Assembly: GCF_900239345.1 (NCBI RefSeq)
Contig: NZ_OESZ01000001.1
Coordinates: forward strand, 310,001 to 374,000
From: Tenacibaculum dicentrarchi
GTDB lineage: Bacteria; Bacteroidota; Bacteroidia; Flavobacteriales; Flavobacteriaceae
DNA length: 64,000 nt
Direction of reading: 5' to 3'
In this document: piece by piece, positions 7,924 to 16,094 of the stretch
How positions within the stretch are numbered: the stretch's first letter is position 1
Layout: each line of letters opens with the position of its first letter
The notes under the pieces: generated by a model
Databases searched by the model: none
What the model was told of the DNA's origin: nothing
What the model saw: only the letters and a program-made list of their open reading frames with translations
Translations under genes and position numbers: made by a program

Positions 7924-9741
7924 TTAAACAGGCTCAAATAGTAATTCTTCAATTTTTTCTTGAATACTTTTTGCATCAATATTTAATAAAATTTGTAATT
8001 CCTCCACTGTTCCATGGTCGATAAAATTATCAGGAATACCTAAAATATCAATAGTTCCTTTGTAGTTTTTTTCAGATGCATATTCTAAAATGGCAGCACC
8101 AAAACCACCATTTACAGTTCCGTCTTCTATGGTGATTAGAATATCAAAAGAACTGAAAATAGTATCTAATAATTTTTTATCCAAAGGTTTTACAAATCGC
8201 ATATCATAATGAGCTACACTGTTGCTGTTTTCTAGTTGATTTATGGCTTTAAAAATAGTATCGGCAATTGTTCCTACCGATAATATTGCGACTTTATTTT
8301 TTAATATTTTAGATGATTTTTCAAGGTGATTATTTAATTTTTTAAGACAAACAGCTTTTCCTATCTGAATTTCTTCAAAAGGAAGTTGCCATTCTTCTAA
8401 TTGGCCAGTACCTCTAGGATATCGAATTGCAATAGGATTTTTTAAACCTAATTGTGCCGTAAACATAATATTTCGAAGTTCGATTTCGTTGCGAGGTGCA
8501 AAAATTATCATATTTGGAATTAAGCGTAAATACGCCAAATCGAAAACTCCGTGATGCGTTGCACCGTCTTGCCCAACCAAACCTGCCCTGTCGATACAGA
8601 AAATAACAGGTAAATTTTGCAAAGCAACATCATGAATTATTTGGTCAAAAGAACGCTGTAAAAAAGTAGAATAAATAGCGCAAAACGGCATAATATTTTG
8701 AGTTGCCATTCCTGCGGATAAGGTAACGGCATGCTGTTCGGCAATACCAACATCAAAAGTACGCTCAGGAAATTCGGCTAACATTTCATTTAAAGAACTT
8801 CCTGAAAGCATTGCAGGTGTAATACCTACAATTTTTTTATTTTGATGTGCCAATTCAATAATCGTTTTTCCAAAAACATCTTGAAATTTAGTGAATTTAC
8901 TTTTCTTTTTAGGCAATACATCGCCTGAAATTTTATCAAACTTTCCTGGAGCATGATATTTTACTTGGTCTTGCTCTGCCTGTCGCAAACCTTTTCCTTT
9001 GGTGGTAATTATATGTAAAAATTTAGGTCCTTTAACTTCTTTTAAACGGTTTAATTCTGATAAAAGTTCTTCAAAATTATGCCCATCAATAGGACCTGAA
9101 TATTCAAAGTTTAAGGCTTCAAAAATATTGTGTTGCTCAATATCCGATCTTGTCGATTTTATGCGTGTTAAATAATCTTTTAAAGCTCCCACCGAAGGGT
9201 CAATTCCAATGGCATTATCATTTAAAATCACCAATAAATTAGCATCTGTATCGCCCGCATGATTTAAAGCTTCAAAAGCCATTCCGCTAGCAATAGAAGC
9301 ATCGCCAATAATAGCAATATGATGTTTATCACTTCCTTGTATTTTAGAAGCAATTGCCATTCCTAAAGCCGCAGAAATAGAAGTTGATGAATGCCCAACG
9401 CCAAAAGTATCGTAATTACTTTCGCTTCGTTTAGGAAAACCTGAAATACCGCCTAATTGTCGGTTGGTATGAAAAATATCTTTTCTTCCTGTTAAAATTT
9501 TATGTCCGTAGGCTTGATGCCCAACATCCCAAACTAATTGGTCGGTTGGTGTATCAAATAAATAATGCAAGGCAATGGTCAGTTCAACAACGCCTAAACT
9601 TGCGCCTAAATGACCTTCTTTTGTGGCAATAACATCAATAATAAATTCACGTAATTCTGTGGCTAATAAAGGTAATTCATCAGCAGATAATTTCCTTATA
9701 TCCGAAGGGAAATTAATATTTTTTAACAGCTTTTTTGGCAT
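7924..9741 (-). CDS. dxs: 1-Deoxy-D-xylulose-5-phosphate synthase
   Basis: 605 aa. It condenses pyruvate and glyceraldehyde 3-phosphate to DXP, the entry to the MEP isoprenoid pathway. The thiamine diphosphate/Mg2+ motif runs from GD at residues 146-147 to NDN at 174-176. The catalytic glutamate is Glu335 in VGIAEQHAV, and the transketolase C-terminal domain follows. Length is within the family range. A -7 element (TACATTTG on the minus strand, 9753-9746) ends four bases before the ATG, which predicts a nearly leaderless mRNA. The gene is divergent from rsmI. Confidence 0.96.
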   Translation of the reverse strand: MPKKLLKNINFPSDIRKLSADELPLLATELREFIIDVIATKEGHLGASLGVVELTIALHYLFDTPTDQLVWDVGHQAYGHKILTGRKDIFHTNRQLGGISGFPKRSESNYDTFGVGHSSTSISAALGMAIASKIQGSDKHHIAIIGDASIASGMAFEALNHAGDTDANLLVILNDNAIGIDPSVGALKDYLTRIKSTRSDIEQHNIFEALNFEYSGPIDGHNFEELLSELNRLKEVKGPKFLHIITTKGKGLRQAEQDQVKYHAPGKFDKISGDVLPKKKSKFTKFQDVFGKTIIELAHQNKKIVGITPAMLSGSSLNEMLAEFPERTFDVGIAEQHAVTLSAGMATQNIMPFCAIYSTFLQRSFDQIIHDVALQNLPVIFCIDRAGLVGQDGATHHGVFDLAYLRLIPNMIIFAPRNEIELRNIMFTAQLGLKNPIAIRYPRGTGQLEEWQLPFEEIQIGKAVCLKKLNNHLEKSSKILKNKVAILSVGTIADTIFKAINQLENSNSVAHYDMRFVKPLDKKLLDTIFSSFDILITIEDGTVNGGFGAAILEYASEKNYKGTIDILGIPDNFIDHGTVEELQILLNIDAKSIQEKIEELLFEPV

Positions 9742-9745
9742 AGCG

Positions 9746-9776
9746 CAAATGTACTAAAAACTTTGTTGTAGCTTTG
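9746..9776. promoter_or_regulatory. Divergent -7 elements of dxs and rsmI
   Basis: TACATTTG on the minus strand (9753-9746) faces dxs and TAGCTTTG on the plus strand (9769-9776) faces rsmI. Both fit TAnnTTTG and both end four bases before their start codons. Clear -33 TTG elements are not evident. Leaderless transcripts are predicted in both directions. Confidence 0.5.
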
Positions 9777-9780
9777 CTGT

Positions 9781-10452
9781 ATGAGCAAATTGTATTTAGT
9801 ACCAACCCCTATTGGAAATTTAGAAGATATAACACTAAGAGCACTTAGAGTTTTAAAAGAAGTTGATTTTATTTTAGCAGAAGACACGCGTACTAGTGGA
9901 AAATTGTTAAAGCATTTTGAAATTGGAACACAAATGCACAGTCATCATATGCACAACGAGCATAAATCGGTTGATGGTGTTTTAAATCGATTAAAAAATG
10001 GGGAAACTTGTGCCTTAATTTCTGATGCTGGAACTCCTGCAATTTCTGATCCTGGGTTTTTATTAACAAGAGCTTGTGTGCAACAAAATATTGATGTAGA
10101 ATGTTTGCCTGGTGCAACTGCTTTTGTGCCTGCTTTGGTAAATTCTGGTTTGCCAAATGATAAATTTGTTTTCGAAGGATTTTTACCTGTTAAAAAAGGA
10201 AGACAAACCCGTTTAACGCTTTTATCCGAAGAGAATAGAACCATGATTTTTTACGAAAGCCCGCATAAATTATTAAAAACATTAGCCCATTTTGGCGAAT
10301 ATTTTGGGCAAGACAGGCAAATATCAGTTTCTAGAGAATTGACAAAATTATTTGAAGAAACCAAGCGAGGAACAGTAGCAGAAGTGTTATCATATTATAC
10401 TTTAAAACCCGCAAAAGGCGAAATTGTGATTGTTGTTGATGGTAAAAAATAA
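9781..10452 (+). CDS. rsmI: 16S rRNA (cytidine1402-2'-O)-methyltransferase
   Basis: 223 aa, SAM-dependent tetrapyrrole-methylase fold. The N terminus LYLVPTPIGNLEDITLRA and the segments AEDTRTSGKLLKHF and ISDAGTPAISDPG are diagnostic of RsmI, which 2'-O-methylates C1402 in the ribosomal P site. It is shorter than the E. coli protein (about 286 aa) because the C-terminal helical domain is reduced, as often seen in Bacteroidota. Its stop codon directly abuts that of the convergent membrane-protein gene, with no intergenic base. Confidence 0.94.
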   Translation: MSKLYLVPTPIGNLEDITLRALRVLKEVDFILAEDTRTSGKLLKHFEIGTQMHSHHMHNEHKSVDGVLNRLKNGETCALISDAGTPAISDPGFLLTRACVQQNIDVECLPGATAFVPALVNSGLPNDKFVFEGFLPVKKGRQTRLTLLSEENRTMIFYESPHKLLKTLAHFGEYFGQDRQISVSRELTKLFEETKRGTVAEVLSYYTLKPAKGEIVIVVDGKK

Positions 10453-11145
10453 TTAAACAAGTTGGTATTCGGGGTAGTGTTTTTTCATTATTTCTTCGGA
10501 TGTATTTGGAATTAAAATTAACGTAATATATCCTGATAAAACTAAAAATGTTGAAAATATTGACAAGGCTACTACCCAATAAATATTATCTAGTTTTTCA
10601 CCCATAGAAATGATATTATGGATATTTGAAAATAAAAGGATAAAGTTAGTAGCGGCTAATTTGTAAATAAAATTTTCGAGCAACCATTTTTTGTTGGTTT
10701 TGGCTATTTTTTGTTTCTGTTGACTAAATAACAGTCGGTATTTTATAAGTAAAAACACAAAGAAAACAACATAAAAACTAATATAGCTGTACGCACCAAA
10801 AACAGGTATTTTATACAGATTATAAAAGCCTAAAAAGATAGAAAATGTTATGATTATTTTAGGGAGCGTAAACCATTGTTTTAATAAATTCCATAAAATT
10901 ATACGGTATTTTTTAGCAACTTGTTTTTGTTTTTTTTCTAAAATATCCATAAAACCAAATACGCCAAATTTTTTGAATGAAATGTCACGTGCTTCTTCAA
11001 AAGTTACTGTAGGTTTTTCGATGTAAATTTGTTCAATATCGTTTGCTAAATGATCGACTAATTCGGTTTGTACATCGTAAAACTCCACAAAATGTTGCTG
11101 TGTAAATTTGTAAAGTTGGGCTATATCTTGATTGGTTAATTGCAT
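10453..11145 (-). CDS. PadR-linked membrane protein C
   Basis: 230 aa. The N-terminal soluble part (about residues 1-85) begins MQLTNQDIAQLYKF and includes FYDVQTELVDHLANDIE. Four to five membrane helices follow. It shares the N-terminal motif LT-x-x-(Q/D)...F...(Y/F)xD(V/I)...ExxDHxxxxIE with the two genes immediately upstream, so the three are paralogues. The architecture, cytosolic helical domain plus membrane bundle next to a PadR regulator, resembles the DUF1700/HAAS group; that is my inference. It is last in the padR-A-B-C operon, two bases after B. Function is unknown. Confidence 0.7.
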   Translation of the reverse strand: MQLTNQDIAQLYKFTQQHFVEFYDVQTELVDHLANDIEQIYIEKPTVTFEEARDISFKKFGVFGFMDILEKKQKQVAKKYRIILWNLLKQWFTLPKIIITFSIFLGFYNLYKIPVFGAYSYISFYVVFFVFLLIKYRLLFSQQKQKIAKTNKKWLLENFIYKLAATNFILLFSNIHNIISMGEKLDNIYWVVALSIFSTFLVLSGYITLILIPNTSEEIMKKHYPEYQLV

Positions 11146-11147
11146 GA

Positions 11148-11813
11148 TTATTCTACGAGATATTTATACTTGGTTTGTATCGTTTTTTGTTTAGAAATAA
11201 AACTTTGATGTATTATATAAATAACTATAATTACAATTAAGTGTATATGGGAAAAATAAAAACTGAAAACAGGTCTTTGGTTAAAATTTATAATACTAGC
11301 TGTGTGTACACAGCTTAAAGTTAAAAAAATAGTGATTGAATTATAAGCATTTACTATTTTAATTAACTGATGTTTTTTCATAAAAGAAATAGTGTTGTAA
11401 GCGAAATACGCCATTTCAATGAAAAGGCATGTAAACAAAAAATACTCCGATATTTCGGGTTTATAGTTTATCAAATACAAAGCAATTACTAAAAACAAAC
11501 CAACAGTTAAACAATGAATAGGTTTAGATAATTGAAATATAGAATTTTTAGCGATACTCAAATAATCAGCCAAAAATTTGCGCTTTATTATCGAATTATA
11601 TTCAAGTAAAAGAGCTGTTTTTCTACTCAACATATATTTAATAAAAGGAGTTTGAAGACGGTTATTTTCAAAAAAAGCATCAATATTTTCAATGTTAGTT
11701 TCAATTTCAGAAGCAATATGATCAACCATTTCAAAGCGAATATCAATATATTCAACGCCAATTCCTTCTAGAAAATTGTTAATTCTACGAGTTTGTTCTT
11801 GAGTTAATTGCAT
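11148..11813 (-). CDS. PadR-linked membrane protein B
   Basis: 221 aa. The N terminus MQLTQEQTRRINNFLEGIG and the segment YIDIRFEMVDHIASEIE match genes A and C. About four membrane helices follow from roughly residue 98. It overlaps gene A by 10 bases and ends two bases before gene C, so all three are probably translated together. No enzyme motif is visible. Divergence outside the N-terminal motif suggests old duplication rather than recent copying. Confidence 0.7.
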   Translation of the reverse strand: MQLTQEQTRRINNFLEGIGVEYIDIRFEMVDHIASEIETNIENIDAFFENNRLQTPFIKYMLSRKTALLLEYNSIIKRKFLADYLSIAKNSIFQLSKPIHCLTVGLFLVIALYLINYKPEISEYFLFTCLFIEMAYFAYNTISFMKKHQLIKIVNAYNSITIFLTLSCVHTASIINFNQRPVFSFYFSHIHLIVIIVIYIIHQSFISKQKTIQTKYKYLVE

Positions 11814-12412
11814 TTTATCATAATTTTTTGATGTTCTTTATAAAGCTTATAGCCTAAAAAGCTATTACAGAATATTAAAAAAACATAAAAAGAGGATATT
11901 TCAGGTAAAAGAAACGCGATAAAAAGTAGCAGTAAACTTGGGATTATAAATTTTTCAAAGAGAAATAAAAAGGTGGTTTTTAATTTTCTCATCTTAAAAT
12001 AAAAATATCCGTTAATAATTGCTAAACCAACACCAATTGTTAAAAAAAAGAATGAATTATCCGATAAAAAAGAAAAAATAGTTGATTTTTCACCAATCAA
12101 AAAAGCTTGTAAAAAAACTGCTATAAAAGAAAAGATAAGCCAATATTTCCCTAAATTTACTGCTTTGTTAATTACAATTTTTGGTCTATTGTATAAAATA
12201 CCTATTAGAAAACTACTGGTAAATTTTAAATCGTTATGCCATTTTCCTGTACTTTGCTTAAAAGCATCTTCAAAAGGAATTCCTTGTGCTAATAATACCT
12301 CTATATCAGAAATAATATGATCTAAAACTTCGAACCGAACATCGATATAATCTAGTTTTTTGTAGCTAAGAAAATTTTCTACACACTGTATTTGTTCTTG
12401 AGTTAATTCCAT
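11804..12412 (-). CDS. PadR-linked membrane protein A
   Basis: 202 aa. The N terminus MELTQEQIQCVENFL is followed by LDYIDVRFEVLDHIISDIE, the best version of the shared motif. Four to five membrane helices run from about residue 88 to the end. It lies 12 bases after padR and overlaps gene B. In analogous Firmicute loci a PadR regulator and a DUF1700-type membrane protein are co-transcribed and act in envelope stress or peptide sensing. Whether that applies here is unknown. Confidence 0.7.
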   Translation of the reverse strand: MELTQEQIQCVENFLSYKKLDYIDVRFEVLDHIISDIEVLLAQGIPFEDAFKQSTGKWHNDLKFTSSFLIGILYNRPKIVINKAVNLGKYWLIFSFIAVFLQAFLIGEKSTIFSFLSDNSFFFLTIGVGLAIINGYFYFKMRKLKTTFLFLFEKFIIPSLLLLFIAFLLPEISSFYVFLIFCNSFLGYKLYKEHQKIMIKCN

Positions 12413-12424
12413 AGTAATATGATT

Positions 12425-12763
12425 TTATTCTAAACTAAATTTAGGGTTTACTAATTGTTGCATCGTCTTTAAAAAATCTTGCATTTCAGCTAGTTTGTTA
12501 ACGGTTTCTTTACTACCGCTTTCGGTTAATTTGTAGTATTTACGTAAGCGATTACCAACTTTGGCCACTTCTACATCTAACAATCCTTCGGCTTCTAATT
12601 TGTGTAAAGCAGGGTATAAAGCGCCTTCGGTAATTTTTAATTCGCCCTTGGTAAGCTCCTTTACTTTTTGCGTAATTTCATAACCATACATTTTTTCATT
12701 TTGAGCCAAAAGCTTTAAAATGATGGTTTGTAAAGAGCCTTTATATAATTTCTGATTTCCCAT
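12425..12763 (-). CDS. PadR-family transcriptional regulator
   Basis: 112 aa with the start at 12763 (MGNQKLYKG). A longer frame reaches 12874, but its extra 37 residues cross the promoter and palindrome and do not resemble PadR. The winged helix spans about residues 7-85: LQTIILKLLAQNEKMYGYEI, then the recognition segment ITEGALYPALHKLEAEGLL and the RKYYKLTESG wing. A short dimerising helix ends the protein. It is the first gene of an operon with three membrane-protein paralogues and probably represses it through the palindrome at 12811-12833. Confidence 0.88.
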   Translation of the reverse strand: MGNQKLYKGSLQTIILKLLAQNEKMYGYEITQKVKELTKGELKITEGALYPALHKLEAEGLLDVEVAKVGNRLRKYYKLTESGSKETVNKLAEMQDFLKTMQQLVNPKFSLE

Positions 12764-12806
12764 TTTTGTAAACAATAAATAAACTTCAAACTGTTTTAAA
12801 GTGATA

Positions 12807-12833
12807 CAAATATACATAATTTTCTTATGTATA
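12807..12833 (-). promoter_or_regulatory. padR promoter -7 element overlapped by a 9-bp inverted repeat
   Basis: A minus-strand TATATTTG (12814-12807) fits the Bacteroidota -7 consensus. Overlapping it at 12811-12833, TATACATAA and TTATGTATA form a perfect inverted repeat around TTTTC. It contains ACAT/ATGT half-sites of the type PadR proteins recognise. The position implies steric auto-repression. Confidence 0.55.
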
Positions 12834-12889
12834 AGTTTCTTAGGTATTATTTTATACAAAGTCTCACAAATCATTTACTTAGTATTGCT

Positions 12890-12897
12890 TATTTTTG
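12890..12897 (+). promoter_or_regulatory. -7 element of the flavin reductase gene
   Basis: TATTTTTG fits TAnnTTTG and lies 18 bases before the ATG at 12916. No TTG is found at the expected -33 distance. The padR palindrome lies about 57 bases upstream on the divergent side. Confidence 0.45.
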
Positions 12898-12915
12898 TAT
12901 ATCTAAACTCGATAA

Positions 12916-13965
12916 ATGTCTACATTTCATAAATTAAATATTGAAAAAATAATCAAAGAAACTGCCGATGCTGTTTCTATATTATTCACCGTTCCTGCCG
13001 AATTAAAAGAAGCATATACTTTTATCGCAGGGCAATATGTTACTATAAAAGCAAGCATAAACGGGCAAGAAATCCGAAGAGCATATTCTATTTGTGCTTC
13101 GCCAAAAAGCAATCAAATTAAAGTAGCGGTAAAAGCAGTGGAAAAAGGTCTTTTTTCAACCTATGCAACGACCCAACTAAAAGAAAATACGGTTTTAGAA
13201 GTTTCTGAGCCTGAAGGAAAGTTTGTTTTAGAGCCTAAAGCTGCTAAAAATTACCTAGCCTTTGCAGCAGGAAGTGGAATTACCCCTGTTTTATCAATGA
13301 TAAAAGCGGTGTTAGAAAAAGAAGTTTCATCAACTTTCACCTTGGTTTTTGGAAATAAAAAAGCCGAAAGCACTATTTTTTATGATGAATTAAATGCGTT
13401 ATCTGAGGCATATCCGAAGCAGTTTAACTTGCATTATATTTTTAGTAAAGAAGCAGTAAGCAACAGCAAATTTGGACGAATAGATAAAGGTCATGTTAAT
13501 TACTTTGTAAAAAATATTCATAAAGCTATTTCTTTTGATGCTACCTATATCTGTGGGCCCGAAGAAATGATTAATTTGGTATCAGAAACCCTGCAAGAGG
13601 CTAATTTTGATAAAGAAAATATCCATTTTGAGTTGTTTACAGCAAGTGCATCGGCTACTGAAATACCAGCGGCTTCTTCTGATGGAAAATCGGAAATTAC
13701 GGTGTTGTTAGACGATGAAGAAACGACTTTTTCAATGGATAAAACCGACACACTTTTAGCTGCTTCTTTGCGTAACAAATTAGATGCACCCTATTCTTGT
13801 CAGGGTGGTGTTTGTAGCAGTTGTATCGCAAAAGTTACTCAAGGAAAAGCAGTGATGTCTAAGAATTCTATTTTGTCGGATGATGAATTAGAAGAGGGTT
13901 TTGTTTTAACCTGTGTAGCACATCCTTGTACACCAAAATTAGTACTTGATTTTGATGATATTTAG
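12916..13965 (+). CDS. PaaE-like FAD/2Fe-2S ferredoxin-NADP reductase
   Basis: 349 aa. The N-terminal FAD domain contains the flavin motif RRAYSICASP (about residues 55-64). An NAD(P)-binding domain with AAGSGITPVLSMI (about 117-129) follows. A C-terminal plant-type ferredoxin domain carries the cluster ligands in YSCQGGVCSSC plus the later LTCVAHP cysteine. This order is that of the phenylacetyl-CoA epoxidase reductase PaaE and related oxygenase reductases. No paaABCD or other oxygenase is nearby, so its partner is unknown. It is divergent from padR and is followed by a LysE-type gene 21 bases later. Confidence 0.85.
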   Translation: MSTFHKLNIEKIIKETADAVSILFTVPAELKEAYTFIAGQYVTIKASINGQEIRRAYSICASPKSNQIKVAVKAVEKGLFSTYATTQLKENTVLEVSEPEGKFVLEPKAAKNYLAFAAGSGITPVLSMIKAVLEKEVSSTFTLVFGNKKAESTIFYDELNALSEAYPKQFNLHYIFSKEAVSNSKFGRIDKGHVNYFVKNIHKAISFDATYICGPEEMINLVSETLQEANFDKENIHFELFTASASATEIPAASSDGKSEITVLLDDEETTFSMDKTDTLLAASLRNKLDAPYSCQGGVCSSCIAKVTQGKAVMSKNSILSDDELEEGFVLTCVAHPCTPKLVLDFDDI

Positions 13966-13986
13966 AGCTAAACACAGCGTATAAAA

Positions 13987-14676
13987 ATGGATTTTTACAA
14001 TTTTAAAAACGCTTTATTTATAGGTTTTATCATGTCGTTTATGATAGGGCCTGTATTTTTTATGCTTATAAAAACAAGTATTTTAAAAGGAGCAAGAGCA
14101 GCAATTGCATTTAATATCGGTGTTATTTTAGGTGATATCGCTTTTATGCTAATTGCCTATTACGGAAGCAGAAGTTTGCTAGAAAAAATTAAAGACGACC
14201 CTCGTTTATTTATGGTTGGCGGTCTTATTTTAATAGTGTATGGTTTTATTACTTATTTTGATAAAAACAATAAAAAAGATGCCCAAATAACGGAGGTCAA
14301 AATTATAGAAAGTAACGATTATTTAAAATTATTAGCAAAAGGTTTTGCCTTGAACTGTATAAATGTTGGTGTTTTAGCTACTTGGCTAGGAGTAATTTTA
14401 GTTGTTGGACCCACATTAAATATGGATCCGACCGCTATCTTTTGGTATTTTGCTACCATACTTTTTGGCTATGCTACCACCGATTTAGGTAAAATATTAT
14501 TAGCAAAGCAATTAAAAAATAAATTAACGCCTTTAGTTATTTATCGCATAAAAAAAGGAATGGGTGTTTTATTGATTGTTTTTGGTGTATTGATTATGTT
14601 AAAAAGTTTTGTTCCTAAAGAAGAAATTGATGCTTTATTTAATAAAGTTACACCAGAACAAACTACTAAAAATTAG
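13987..14676 (+). CDS. LysE-family translocator
   Basis: 229 aa with about six membrane helices. The N-terminal FIMSFMIGPVFFMLIKTSILKGARAAI-type region with its conserved GP matches the LysE/RhtB amino-acid exporter superfamily. A hydrophilic loop lies at about residues 95-115 (KNNKKDAQITE). Substrate cannot be inferred. It follows the flavin reductase gene by 21 bases and ends 9 bases from the convergent mgtE. Confidence 0.82.
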   Translation: MDFYNFKNALFIGFIMSFMIGPVFFMLIKTSILKGARAAIAFNIGVILGDIAFMLIAYYGSRSLLEKIKDDPRLFMVGGLILIVYGFITYFDKNNKKDAQITEVKIIESNDYLKLLAKGFALNCINVGVLATWLGVILVVGPTLNMDPTAIFWYFATILFGYATTDLGKILLAKQLKNKLTPLVIYRIKKGMGVLLIVFGVLIMLKSFVPKEEIDALFNKVTPEQTTKN

Positions 14677-14685
14677 TTAGAATAA

Positions 14686-16035
14686 TTAAAAACCGATAAT
14701 CATTTTAGCAATTCCGAAGTAAATTAAAATCCCAAAAATATCATTACTTGTGGTAATAAATGGTCCTGTAGCAATTGCAGGATCAATACCACGTTTATCT
14801 AAAAATAATGGTATAAAAGTTCCTATTAAACCAGCGACAATAATCACTACAAAAAGCGATATAGAAATAGCTATAGCGATTTTTACATCTTGTTCTTTAA
14901 TAAAGATAAAACAGAACAATAAAATAGCCAAAGCCAACCCGTTTACCATGGCTAAAGAAACTTCTTTTAATAGCCTGTCGGTAATGCTTCCTTTTACATC
15001 ATCATTAGCAATTCCTTGCACTATAATTGCCGATGATTGTACGCCAACATTCCCTGCCATTGCGGCTATTAAGGGTGTAAACATAAATAAAATGGCGTTG
15101 TCAACCATGGCATCTTCAAAAAATCCCATAATACTTGCGGCACCAACGCCTCCTAATAATCCGAGGAAAAGCCAAGGCAAACGCGCACGAGTTAGCTCCC
15201 AAATAGTATCATCAGCCTCTACATCTTGGGTAATACCTGCGGCTAATTGATAATCTTTATCGGCTTCTTCTTTAATTACATCAACAATATCATCAATGGT
15301 AATTCGCCCTACTAAAACGCCTAATTCATCAACAACAGGTATTGCTTCTAAGTCATATTTTCGCATAATATTGGCAACATCTTCGGCTTGATCAGTAACG
15401 CTTACAAAATCTACCTTTGGTATATATACCTCGGCAATGGTAGCTTTTGTTGATGCCATTAATAAATCTTTTAATGACAGTCGTCCTTTTAATTTACCAG
15501 CATCGTCAATTACATAAATTGAGTGTACACGGGTAATTTCTTCTGCTTGAATACGCATTTCTTTTTCACAGCGAGAAATGGTCCAATTTTCATTAACTTT
15601 TACCAGTTCTTTAGCCATTAAACCACCAGCAGAATTTTCATCATAGCGTAATAATTCTATAATTTCTTTTGCATGTTCTTGGTCTTCAATTTCTTGCATT
15701 ACTGCTTTTTTCCTTTTATCGGAAAGTTCAGAAATTACATCGGCGGCATCATCGGTATCAAGTTCATCAATTTCTTCCGCAATTTCTTTTGCGGTTAGTT
15801 GTTTTAGAATTTTCTCACGAACATCATCATCAACATCCATCAGTACTTCTGATGTTGTTTCGCTGTCTAATAAACGGATAATATATACGGCTTCTTCAAA
15901 GGGTAATTCGTCTAATATTTCGGCAATATCAGCATGGTGCATTTCTTTAAAAAGCTCATTAAGCGCATCGTTTTTTTTATTTTCGATGTATTGCAATACC
16001 TTATTAAGCAGTTCTTGGGTTATTTCAAATGCCAT
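14686..16035 (-). CDS. mgtE: Magnesium transporter MgtE
   Basis: 449 aa, homodimeric Mg2+ channel. An acidic N-terminal MgtE_N superhelix (about residues 1-130) with tandem AEILDELP-like repeats is followed by two CBS domains (about 135-255) that sense cytosolic Mg2+. Five membrane helices (about 280-449) contain the conserved MAGNVGVQSSAI and ATGPFITTSNDIFG segments that line the pore. Length is usual. It is convergent with the LysE-type gene and lies 59 bases after rsmA in the same direction. Confidence 0.95.
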   Translation of the reverse strand: MAFEITQELLNKVLQYIENKKNDALNELFKEMHHADIAEILDELPFEEAVYIIRLLDSETTSEVLMDVDDDVREKILKQLTAKEIAEEIDELDTDDAADVISELSDKRKKAVMQEIEDQEHAKEIIELLRYDENSAGGLMAKELVKVNENWTISRCEKEMRIQAEEITRVHSIYVIDDAGKLKGRLSLKDLLMASTKATIAEVYIPKVDFVSVTDQAEDVANIMRKYDLEAIPVVDELGVLVGRITIDDIVDVIKEEADKDYQLAAGITQDVEADDTIWELTRARLPWLFLGLLGGVGAASIMGFFEDAMVDNAILFMFTPLIAAMAGNVGVQSSAIIVQGIANDDVKGSITDRLLKEVSLAMVNGLALAILLFCFIFIKEQDVKIAIAISISLFVVIIVAGLIGTFIPLFLDKRGIDPAIATGPFITTSNDIFGILIYFGIAKMIIGF

Positions 16036-16094
16036 TTTTTGCTATTTTACTTGATAATCGAGCGTTAAATATGTTTAGTCTAATTATCTAATGT

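Noticed and set aside
12764..12874. N-terminal extension of padR to the first in-frame ATG
   Set aside because: The extra residues are encoded across the -7 element and palindrome, and PadR domains begin near MGNQKLYKG.
14750..15250. 166-residue plus-strand frame
   Set aside because: It is antisense to the mgtE membrane domain and has no independent support.
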